Of a DNA stretch of 64,000 nucleotides, positions 47,888-57,842 are shown piece by piece. Origin of the DNA: Litomosoides sigmodontis (taxonomy: Eukaryota > Nematoda > Chromadorea > Rhabditida > Onchocercidae); assembly GCA_963070105.1 (NCBI GenBank), contig OY718804.1, positions 3,737,317-3,801,316 on the forward strand, written 5' to 3'. The notes under the pieces are model-generated. The model did not search any database. It was not told the origin of the DNA and was given only the letters and a program-made list of their open reading frames with translations. Every line of letters starts with the position of its first letter. The stretch's first letter is position 1. The position numbers and the translations under genes are program-made.

Positions 47888-50789
47888 ATGGAAGAAGATT
47901 CAGCGGAAAGACAGAATGAAATAGAAATGATGGATGATGAGGAGAAAAGTAAAAAAGTAAAAAATATCAAGAAAAAGGTAATTTAAATTTAAATTCAAAT
48001 TAGCAAATGGAAGTTTTGCTAGTAACAAGTAAAAATTGTGTTACTTAATAAAAAGTGCTAGTTTATTTTCTTTAAGGCATTTGTGGAAAATTCATTTCTG
48101 TCTCGTTAAAGAGTAAATTCTGAAATTTGTTTTTTAATTGATCTGCTTATCATGAAGCAATTACAATTAAGGTTTACATACCTGGCGTAAGTCGACCGTT
48201 ACGTGAAGATGAGGAGTGGGATTTTGATCCTGAGGCGTATCTCTTATATCATAGTTTTGAAACAAGTAATATTTCTTAATTGCTTTTATCTCATTAATTA
48301 AACAATCAAAACCACTACGTGGGTCAAATTTAAAACATCGAACTACATTTAAAAAAAAGATAAGTTGAGGCCAGTGGAGGGTCGAATAGGCAGGTGTCTT
48401 TAATGCTTATATACGTAAAGTTACACTTTTAGAGTGGCCTTGCCTTAGCTTTGACACAATTGCTGATGATCTTGGTGATAATCGTACTGTTTTCCCGATG
48501 ACCTGTTATCTGGTTGGCGGAACACAAGCTGAGAAGGCAACTAACAACGAATTAATTGTAATGAAGCTGTCAAATTTGAATTCAATTGAAGGTTTGGTTT
48601 TGTCTCACGCAGAGTGCATTTCGAAATAATACTGATATAAACGCAGATTAATTTAATGTTTTTAACATAATATAATTAATTTAATAACAAGCGTACTTAA
48701 ACAGTATAATGTTTTTTTAGTGAAGATGTCTGAAATTCTAGTTAAAGTTAGTAATTTAATGGTTGAACTAATGTTGCATATTTTCGATTCAGATGATGAG
48801 GCATCTGATAGCGATGATCTTGAAGAAAGTGCTCAAAACAAGGAACCAAAGTTTCACGCTGTAGCTATCCCACATATTGGCATTGTCAACCGTGTAAAGG
48901 TTGGACTAACTCCCTTCTTTAAAGACTTATTGCTGAGGATATATTAAGGCATCTCCTACTGCACTGGAACTTATCTTCGTTTCAATGACCTTGTTCGTCT
49001 GCAGAAACAGAAAGTATTCAAAATTTTATAAACTACGAGGAATAATTTCAAGATTTTATTTGAATCGTAAATACAAACCTTTTACATTTGGAATACCTCA
49101 GGCGACTACTCTTGGTCAAAGCAAAGTGTGTGCTGCATTCAATAGTCAGGGAAAAGTAACATTATGGAATCTCACTCAAGCAGTAGAAGAACTATCGAAT
49201 GCAGAAGGACACGACAATATTGTGAAACGCCCTAAAGAGCGACCTTTCTTTTCATTCACTGGTCATCAAGCGGAAGGATATGCTTTGTCCTGGTCACCAC
49301 TAAAAATGGGTTTATATTTCTGTGCTCATGTTTTTTTTTTATTTAAATCTTTTACTCTTTTTATTATTCTTTATATGAAGAAATCATTTTCTTGTTAGGT
49401 TAAACGTTGTTTTTCTCAAAAAAAAAACAAGGTGTAACTTTATAAAACTGGAAAAATCTTACCCTACGTTTGATCTAGTACTTTTTTCGTGATGTATAAA
49501 GAGTAAAAAGTACCGTACTATTCATTAAACGTACTTTATATGCGGATTCAACATATTCTTCATTCATTGGGTTTTTAGGTAGGCTTGCATCTGGTGACGT
49601 TAGACATAAAATACACTTGTGGACGATGGCTGAAGGCGGTCGGTGGGTTGTCGATCAAAAACCGCTTGCCGAACATGAGGATTCCGTCGAGGATCTCTGT
49701 TGGTCACCAACGGAAGAAACGATGCTTGCTTCGTGTTCAGCCGATCATAGCATTAAGCTATGGGATACAAGGTCTCTTGATATTTTGCAAATATTCCAGT
49801 TTTTTACAAGTGGAAAGAAAGATATTACGATATCTTTACTTCTGAACATATGAAACAGGTATCTAATTTTGTTTAGAAACTTATTAGAACTATGAATATC
49901 GTAGTAAAATTATTTGTGATCACTAATTATTCAGGTCTGCACCATCGGAAGCTTGCGTTTGCACTGTGAAGAATGCACACAAGTCACATGCAAATGTTAT
50001 ATCATGGAATCAGTTCGAACCTTTGATAGTAAGTGGTGGTGACGACACGATTTTAAATATATGGTCACTCAAAACTATGCAGGTTGGTTGAAATAAATTG
50101 TTCATTGTTCATATATGCATACTGGCTTGCACGAAGGATTGGTCTACAGTATGCCGTTTTTGTCTTATGTCGAATATGGATTGCTTTCAGAAGCCTATTA
50201 AAGGGATTTTTTCCAACTGACTATTATCCCTGCTATCATCTTTTCAGTATAAGGAGCCCGTTGCTCGGTTCAAGCAGCACAAAGCACCCATTACTTCCGT
50301 AGAATGGTCTCCTCATGAGACGACAACAATGATAGCATCCGGGGAAGATAATCAAGTAACCATCTGGGACTTATCTGTCGAAGCTGATTCGAACGAAAAT
50401 ATTGCTGAAGTACCACCGCAGTTGCTGTTTGTTCATATGGGGCAAAAGGAAGTAAAAGAGGTGACATTTTAAAAGGGTGCACATTCAAATATGAAGAGGT
50501 TTTTGTGAGGAATTCAAACATCCTAATCCCTAAGAAGATATATATTCAATATTCAATGTTATATATTCCAATGTTATGTAATACATCCAAAACTACATTC
50601 GGCACACAAGAATTTAAAGTGTTTTTAAATTGGAGATTCTGATACGTTCACTTCGTACCGCTATTATTCTTCATTATATTACAACTTGTCAACTTTCCAT
50701 TTCAGGTGCATTGGCATAGTCAGATTCCAGGTTTAGTAGCCACAACCGCACTATCTGGCTTCAACTTATTCAAACCGATAAATTTATGA
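47888..50789 (+). CDS. GRWD1: Glutamate-rich WD40 repeat protein 1 (GRWD1/Rrb1), ribosome assembly factor
   Basis: GRWD1/Rrb1 is a nucleolar WD40 protein that chaperones ribosomal protein L3 in 60S assembly. Nine exons give 431 residues, near the human 446: 47888-47977, 48172-48265, 48433-48591, 48793-48899, 49102-49309, 49579-49771, 49935-50082, 50248-50460, 50706-50789. All phases agree. The N-terminus is acidic ([20 protein letters not shown]), then [10 protein letters not shown] and WPCLSFD, then an acidic [13 protein letters not shown] segment before the propeller. Blades are clear: [28 protein letters not shown] with [20 protein letters not shown] with [19 protein letters not shown] with VTIWDLS. 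The end, [17 protein letters not shown], matches the family C-terminus. It converges on CIAO3 480 bases away. Confidence 0.93.
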
Positions 50790-51270
50790 TTTATCCTTTG
50801 ATCATCTTATGGGCTGTTGTTTGTCCTTTTTTTATTGATTCGTTGTCAAATCGTGTTTTATTTTACCTTGATAGTAATTATCCAATGGTTTCCAAATATC
50901 ATATTGACGATGGGTCATATCAATTCGAATTTGTTAAGAGATATTGGTTAAATAAGGTTTTTAAACGTTGCAAGGACTGATTTGTTGGTAAATTGCACGA
51001 AATGATTGAATAATATTTTTATTTCCATTACAGTGTTCTTCTGGGCTAAGCTCCTTTTCTCACGATGTACTTAATTTGGTATGCGCAGCTGCGACTAGAC
51101 AAGTACAATGCTTGATGGAGAGTTATAATTCCTTACTCACTATGGTCTTTGTTATCACATTTAATCATCACAGACGCATATCCAGTTCTTGACTGATTCA
51201 TCCATTTATTCGACTTATCATCGATAACTAAATTCGAGTCTGCTTCCCAATACGTCGACTTCCAAACAGT
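50790..51270. other. Convergent 3' spacer between GRWD1 and CIAO3
   Basis: Holds the 3' UTRs of both genes. A canonical AATAAA for CIAO3 is visible on the minus strand. I find none for GRWD1 on the plus strand, only AATAAG and AATAAT variants near 50950 and 51010. Confidence 0.6.
51205..51210 (-). terminator. CIAO3: Polyadenylation signal AATAAA of CIAO3
   Basis: AATAAA on the minus strand, 61 bases downstream of the CIAO3 stop codon. Both sequence and distance are typical of a nematode 3' end. Confidence 0.6.
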
Positions 51271-53702
51271 TCACCAACTCGTATTTATTCTATCAGTATT
51301 ACTTTTCTCAACTGCAGAGTATTTCGTACGGAGCAACTCCATCCAATTTGGATTTAGATTTGACCACTCTTCCTTTACACGTTCCAATTCCTCTTCCATT
51401 TCTGAGTTATTACCTGAGCATTGTAATTTGAGTGCATTTAAGGTCTGTTTCCTTTCTTCAGTTGAGGTACTACGAATTTGTCCGCCGCCATTAATACATC
51501 CTGCTGGACAAGCCATGATTTCAACATAATCATAATTACATTTGGAACGTTTCAATTTTTGTACATGGCTCTGGATATTACGAAATCCATAACATTTTGC
51601 CACGGTTAGCATCTTTGTTTCGCCATCGAATACTTCAATAATTTCCCAACTTTTGTCCCTGTAAAAGACACTTATAATTATCCCTTTATCCTCAAAAATA
51701 CATTTATATATTTAATGATGTTTCCTTTCAACAACAAAGAGTCAAACCATGGCCGAAAAACAATGAGCTTGAGATCTTCAAAGATTTCTAATAGAAGTTT
51801 TGACTTACTTTATGCTTCTCCTTGATTCTAAAGGCCTTTTTGATTCTGCGAGAAACCTTTTCACAATGTATTCCGCATACCCACCCGAAGAGCCTCCCTC
51901 CGAAATAATTATTTTCCCATTCTCCAATGCATTTAGCCAGCTGATATTTCCAGGAACAAAAGAATCCTGTAGTGGACTATATTCATCTAAAATTTCGTTG
52001 ACCTCCCCTGAAATATTATGAGAAGCAGTTAGGAAGTTAGATACACGGAAGCAGAAGGGCGAGAGTCGAACTTGAAATGAAATAAAAGGGTTTGAAAACT
52101 TGTTTAACCTGTACTTAAAACGCAGTCAACTTCACGGCAGTGGGAGTTGTCGTTAGAAACCGAGCGTGCCGCTTCAAGTTTCTTGTCAAAACATGGCATA
52201 ACAGAGGCGTGAAATATTTTTTCCGGTTTTATATCAAATTTCCTGAAAATTGAACTTGTGGGAAACGAAATAGAAATTTAACGGTCATCAAAACCTGCAA
52301 CTTAGTCTGGGTGAGTTCAAAATTGATTAGGAGTTAATATAAATTTAATTCGAAAAATGGATAGTTTGGAGATCTATTTCACTAACCCGTAAATTCCTGA
52401 CAACGGAAGTAATTCTCACAATAACATACAATCTCTTCAAAAATATGGAGCATAATAAGGGCTTGAAAAGAAAAAAAAGCATAATGTAGAAGCTCTCGAG
52501 AACATACCTTGCTAGGTAGTCCTTCACGATTGCACCCATCATAGCTTGTGGAGATCGAACACGGCTGATGTGAGGGATAAGTAATTCGCCATGAGTTTTT
52601 TCAGCATAGCACACTGAGAAATTAATAGTTAATGTCTATGTCAATAAGATAACACAGAGAGAAAATATTGCTTTTGAGAGTAAAGAAAAAGAAAAGTAAC
52701 ATCAATTCCTTTAAAACCATTTTTAAATCACTTTTAAATTATCCTCCTGCAGTAAACAAAAGTATTGGAATCATATAAAGGCGTTTGTTTTGCAGTATTA
52801 ATATGTAAATTAAGGTCGTAACTTACCGAAACCAGGGCAAACACCCGTAAAAACTGGTCGCTGCAACTGCGCTTCCTTAAATTCATCATAAGAAAGCGAT
52901 AAAGTCAATAGCCTTCCAAAGCTCGAATCAACGATATATTTTATTCCCATATTCTTGAAAATTCTTGCAATAAGTCTCGCTGCTTCTGACTGCTGGTAAC
53001 CACGTTTATAAGCAATGGATGCTATTGATTGTGGCGAAACTGTCACCACGCTTAACTGCGCTCCTGCCAAACCCTCCAGAAATTTCGGTTTTGATTGTTC
53101 CTGAATAACAAAATAAAAGTTCATTAAGCAATGCCTATAATTCAGTTCATACTAGCAGACTGTTTATGCGACACAAATTTTCTTCCTCATTCGCAACCTT
53201 TTCGTAACACTTAATAATATTCTAAACTACACCATCAAAAGCGAAATCCCACCTATATATTTTATATCGTGTCTTAACAAGTCCATTTGCTAGTTTATCG
53301 TAAGCTGTACAAAATTATATCATGAAAATTTTGCGCTGAAATATTTCACGATACCACCAACCTTAATTAGTATTGTTTCTGCACTTGTAATACAACCACT
53401 GCATGCCAGACAATCATTTAATGTAATCGCTACTTTCTTTTCTGCATTGCTACTTGCCTTGGACTGATTTCTATCTCGAATTTGAACTTCTACATCTGAT
53501 TTTTTCGACTGAAGTGGTAAGATACACGCCTAAAATAATATCTTACAATCAATTCCCAAAAGTTTTTTAACGTAAAAATTTAATATGTAGTAATCTTCGG
53601 AAACCTAAGGATTTAGAAAAGACACCAAACCTGTGAAGGAGCAATAAAATCGCTGACGTTTGAAATTTTGATAATCCCACTAAAACCAGAATCGTCATCC
53701 AT
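51271..53702 (-). CDS. CIAO3: Cytosolic iron-sulfur assembly component 3 (CIAO3/NARFL/IOP1; C. elegans OXY-4 type)
   Basis: This iron-hydrogenase-like protein carries two 4Fe-4S clusters and passes clusters from the cytosolic scaffold to the CIA targeting complex. Seven exons give 446 residues (human 476): 53631-53702, 53362-53529, 52827-53100, 52508-52613, 52109-52242, 51809-52007, 51271-51658. Phases all close. The N-terminus ([18 protein letters not shown], then ACILPLQ) holds the first cluster Cys, followed by CLACSGC. Later landmarks: [26 protein letters not shown] with [17 protein letters not shown], the [10 protein letters not shown] cluster motif and [12 protein letters not shown]. 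The C-terminus is a short Glu-rich helix ending NTSW rather than the longer vertebrate tail. The start has an acceptor two bases upstream. TRAPPC2L lies 490 bases upstream on the same strand, so co-transcription is possible. Confidence 0.95.
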
Positions 53703-53704
53703 TC

Positions 53705-53711
53705 CTAAAAA
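53705..53711 (-). promoter_or_regulatory. CIAO3: Probable trans-splice acceptor of CIAO3
   Basis: TTTTTAG on the minus strand, followed by GA and the ATG. It fits SL1 addition, or SL2-type addition if the gene is downstream in an operon with TRAPPC2L. The leader type cannot be told from DNA. Confidence 0.5.
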
Positions 53712-54193
53712 GTTCCCAACAGTGAACAAATTTTTCAAAGTAGCTGCACACAAATGAGGAACCGTTAAAAAGATATTAGGGAAGTATGTAATTTTATAAA
53801 TTGACTGTAAGGAAAATGTCATGATTTCTCAACAGCTGTTGTAAAAGCATGATATCTAATTATTGTTTTCTTCGTGTTAATTTCAAAATCAAGCACATTA
53901 TTTGCAGGTATGGTAGAAAAGAAACGTGTACCATAATCTATTAAATGAAATTTAATTGTGAAAAATTAAGAAAAAAAATAGGTAGTTCCAAATTATCAAT
54001 GTAAGCCAAACTAGTTTTCGCAAAAAATGTGATACTTTGAAAATTTATCAGATTATCATTTCAAATGTATATCAATGGTTTTTCAAATGTAATTGATTGA
54101 AAAATTACAAACATCGCAATGACAAAAAATTATTACACATATCACGAGAGTAATATACATTACGACAAAGTCAGCTTAAGTAAACAAATCCCA
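53712..54193 (-). other. Spacer between TRAPPC2L stop and CIAO3 start (same strand)
   Basis: About 480 AT-rich bases without an exon. No canonical AATAAA is visible shortly after the TRAPPC2L stop. It is a little longer than typical nematode operon spacers but not incompatible with one. Confidence 0.5.
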
Positions 54194-55388
54194 TCATGTC
54201 GCAAATATTTCACTTGCTGCTTCATCTAACACCCTGAAAAAATCTTGAAAATTATATGAAAATTTCATTTTTGTCATATCCTCCCATTCAATAATTAAAG
54301 CTTACTTTGATTTGATAATTTGTCCTGGAACGTAAAATGGATTTGAGAGTGAGTTACAATAAGCAGTATGGAGCTTCTTGAACATCTGAAGTCAATAATT
54401 ACAGATAAGAATAATTTTAACGAGCAATAGATAATGATGCAGTTTAAAAGTGTTAGGTTGCATATCTTCACAAGGATAGATCTTGATCCCAACTACAGGA
54501 AATGGCACCTCAACCTAAAGAAAGGACTTTTTCAACGCAACTTTTGGAAGGATGGTTTGAAATTTCAATCACCGCTTCAACTATTTTGAATATGATTAAC
54601 CAAATTACTTACGGAACGAATATCTTGATCCTTCAGCGAAATGTTGCCTATTTCTGTCACAATAATCATTTTCACATTAGTGCTTGTTACATAACCAAAT
54701 GACTAAAAACAAACATATGCATAGAGTAAATATGACTGGGAATGCAGTGAAATCCTAACCGCACCTTCAATTACGCTACAGTTCCACGAATTCCTGTTGA
54801 TATTACCCTTATCACTAAATTCTGAAGACAGAGAGTCAGTGAAATTTTTGATGCACTTCAGTAGGGCAATTAATCGACATGCACTATTTAAATCACTAAA
54901 CTTTTTCTTTCAAAATCTGAAAATAAACCTTGAAATTCTGATCTGATATGAGTGGTCCTAAATAAAGCTCCAGGATTTTATTTGCACCGAATACTTTTTC
55001 ATCAACAATATCCAATGAACAATAAATGAACATTTGTATATCGAATTCCCTTGATGATTCTTTCTCGTTTACACTCAGATATAAAGGTGAGCTCTGTCTC
55101 AATGAACATAATTTTAGTTCTATTATATGGTGAAGGTAAGAAGCAGGCAAAGATAAGAAATTTTAATTTCACTATTATTGTGAATAACTTGTTGGTCCTT
55201 GTTTCCCTGAACATCTGTGTTGTAAATGCTTTCCATTTTATATTTTAAAATCGTTCTAATTATGAATTAACAAAAAATGTTACATAATATAATTTGAACT
55301 TTTTCCACCATTGCTCGTGACATTCTGTCCAGGAAAGGTTATAAATAAAACTAACATCTTTAGCGATGATGGCAACACCGATAACCAT
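54194..55388 (-). CDS. TRAPPC2L: Trafficking protein particle complex subunit 2-like (TRAPPC2L)
   Basis: TRAPPC2L is a small longin-fold subunit of the TRAPP vesicle-tethering complexes acting at ER-Golgi and Golgi membranes. Five exons give 135 residues (human about 140): 55356-55388, 54929-55093, 54613-54702, 54306-54385, 54194-54233. Phases all close. Recognisable segments in order: MVIGVAIIAKD, SSPLYLSVNEKE, CSLDIVDEKVFG, LELYLGPLISDQNFK, FGYVTSTNVKMIIVT, LKDQDIRS, MFKKLHTAYCNSLSNPFY and a C-terminal EAASEIFAT. These follow the human order closely (KENYPLYIRS, SLDVVDEK, LYLGLLYPTEDYKVYGYVT, NPFYNPGD). The gene is divergent from PHF5A, with about 460 bases between starts, and lies just upstream of CIAO3. 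Confidence 0.92.
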
Positions 55389-55847
55389 CCCTATCTGCTC
55401 TTCAAGCCAGTAGCTTTAGCTTACAGCTCGGATTAGCTATCATTTACCCTAAAAACTTTATTCATTCCAAACGAGCATTAGCAACCGAACGCTCTCAATT
55501 TCTCGAAAGACCTTCCCTTTCCAAATCCTCTTCCAGCAGCAATCGCAACATTTTCCACCCATTTGTTGCATGCAACGGGAATCCTCGTTGCACAGCTACA
55601 AATTCCAACTTGAGAGGGAAGAGGAGTGTGGTGAGAGGTAGCCATGGTGTTTTCCGTCATATTCATAGGCATTGTGATTTTTCAGTTCTTCTAGAAAGAA
55701 TTGTGATGTTTATTTTTGGTAATTATAGATAGCCTGTGATATTTTTAAATGTAGTGGTAGGGATTTATGGATATTGCAATATTTCAATATTTTTTAAATA
55801 TGTTAACTTCAATTCCTCATTTAGAAAGGCAGCTTACGTTGTGTGGT
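55389..55847. other. Divergent promoter region of TRAPPC2L and PHF5A
   Basis: A 459-base gap between two start codons, which should contain both promoters. A 64-codon open frame on the minus strand (55478-55672) is locally less AT-rich, but it resembles nothing I know and has no visible partner exon. Confidence 0.55.
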
Positions 55848-57009
55848 ATGGCCAAGCATCATCCAGATCTGATTTTTTGTCGTAAACAGCCAGGTGTTGC
55901 TATTGGTCGACTTTGCGAAAAATGTATTTTTTATTTTCACATTAGAATATCAAGCGTTAAATTACAGTCTCTAGCATTTCGGATTAATTCGATTGGCCTT
56001 ATTCATCACTGTTACTTGTTAGCTAAGGTTTAAATATAAAAGTAATCAGCAGATGTCAAAAATGAATAAGTCTGCTAGTTGATTCCGTTTTTCTATAACG
56101 ACATCCGCTATACATTTATGTACTGGAGATTGATATGAATCTACAGTATTGATTATGCGAGTTTGTGGATAAGCCTGGTGCTATTTTGGTCTTCGTTGAT
56201 ATATTGAAACCAATAATTACTTGATTAATCTTGCTGATCTAGCACTTATTCAAGTATTAATTGTAATGGACAGGATAATTAGTTTTACTTATTATGTTCC
56301 ATTGTTTTTTCTCACAAACTCGTAGACCGTATCCTCTTACTTTGCCACGTTAAGTATTAGCATTGTTTATGATCACTTCATTAAATTTGTTTAGCAGTTA
56401 CATCTAGAAGTCATCTCATTTCAGGCGATGGCCGCTGCGTTATATGTGACTCGTATGTCCGACCATGTACTCTAGTAAGGATTTGCGATGAATGCAATTA
56501 TGGATCATATCAGTTAAGAATAAATATTTGGAATTGTCACGTTTAATACTGCAGTATTTCATAATTTTCTCAACAGTTCAGAAATGCAGTTAATTTTTGT
56601 AGATTTGTGTTGGGAAATTTTATTCAGTGTCTTTCTCCTAGATGTTCAAGTTTCCAAGCAGAACCATCTTTTAAACCTTAATTTGAAGCAGTTATTTTTC
56701 TTTGATAATTTTTCAGTATTTTTATTTAATATCCAGTTTGAGGACTGGCAGGTTTTATATGTGCCACTACTGTCGTTTGAAACTTTATGAATTTGATTTT
56801 TTTGCTACCGACTTTTGTTATCGGATATGCATTTTTAGGGACGCTGCGTTATTTGTGGGGGATCGGGAGTAAGTGATGCTTATTACTGCAAAGAATGCAC
56901 GATTATGGAAAAAGATAGAGATGGTTGTCCAAAAATCGTTAACTTGGGAAGCGCCAAAACGGATCTTTTCTACGAGAGGAAAAAATATGGTTTTAAAAAA
57001 AATGGATAG
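55848..57009 (+). CDS. PHF5A: PHD finger-like protein 5A (PHF5A/SF3b14b), U2 snRNP SF3b subunit
   Basis: PHF5A is a zinc-knot SF3b subunit that helps U2 snRNP hold the branch point. Three exons encode about 111 residues (human 110): 55848-55923, 56425-56513, 56839-57009. Near-complete identity to the family is visible: [99 protein letters not shown]. All zinc-binding CxxC pairs are present. The end is KKNG rather than the usual KKR. Oddity: to keep the invariant Gln-Gly junction the second intron must start TTAAGA after CAG. The canonical GT one base earlier would shift the frame. This may be a base missing in the assembly or an unusual intron. Plus strand, followed by GCP3. Confidence 0.95.
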
Positions 57010-57842
57010 CGTCTGCTTATTATTATCTCATTCTCATGACGATTTTTGTGCACAACGCTTATATCTGTGTTGTTTTTTTGACATGATTGCCATAGGATAT
57101 TTTGCTTAGAACGAGCTAAATTTTTGGGATTGATTATGAATGCGCAACACTCTTTACACATTGCTGTAGGTTTGTATAAAAAGCATGTTCCTACATTAGC
57201 TTTTCTATTCGTAATTGTCAATTTAAACATCGTTTTGAACAAAATGTAAAATTTTTTAGGCGTCTAACATTCATATCTGATGCCTACACCGATAATGAAC
57301 ATTTATTTTTAGATTTTTTTTTTATAACACTTATCATTCTTTGAATTTTAATGCTAACAGTAAAAGTCAGTTTTCGCGCTCCTTTTTCGTTTGTATTGAT
57401 CGCTATTCTAGTGCGGCAATAATTGTTTCATTTACTTTTTTTTGTAATTTTTGGCGAGTTCATGGCTTGCTGGTATTAATTTTTATTTTTGCTGTGGTCG
57501 GAAGTTTCTTTTCGGCCGACTTTTTTTCAAATTAAATGCCTGTTGCAATGCTGTGGTATCACCACATTTGAGCGTAATCTTTAAAATAACAGTAGGCCTG
57601 CTAAAATCAAAATAGTTTGGTCTGAATTATTAAACATAGTTTGTTTCATGAGTGATCGATTTTTCAACAACTAAATAAATTTACAAATTTAGTTTGATAG
57701 TTTAATTTTGTTAAATTTCTCTTTTCTTCAGCCATTGGGGCCTTCGTTCATGTGTACACCGATTTTTCTCATTATTGCAGTAAACTTAAGACTTACATGA
57801 TTTATTTGAAAGCATGTTTGCAGTTTAAAGCATTAATGCATA
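57010..57842 (+). other. Spacer between PHF5A and GCP3
   Basis: About 830 T-rich bases with no supported exon. They contain the PHF5A 3' UTR. A TTTGCAG acceptor at 57817-57823 stands 19 bases before the GCP3 ATG and could be its trans-splice site. Confidence 0.5.

Noticed and set aside
52069..52080. tRNA B-box-like GTTCGACTC on the minus strand in a CIAO3 intron
   Set aside because: No A-box at the right distance and no cloverleaf arms around it. Chance match.
55478..55672. 64-codon minus-strand frame between TRAPPC2L and PHF5A
   Set aside because: Locally less AT-rich and Met-started, but no known similarity, no partner exons, and it lies in the divergent promoter region.
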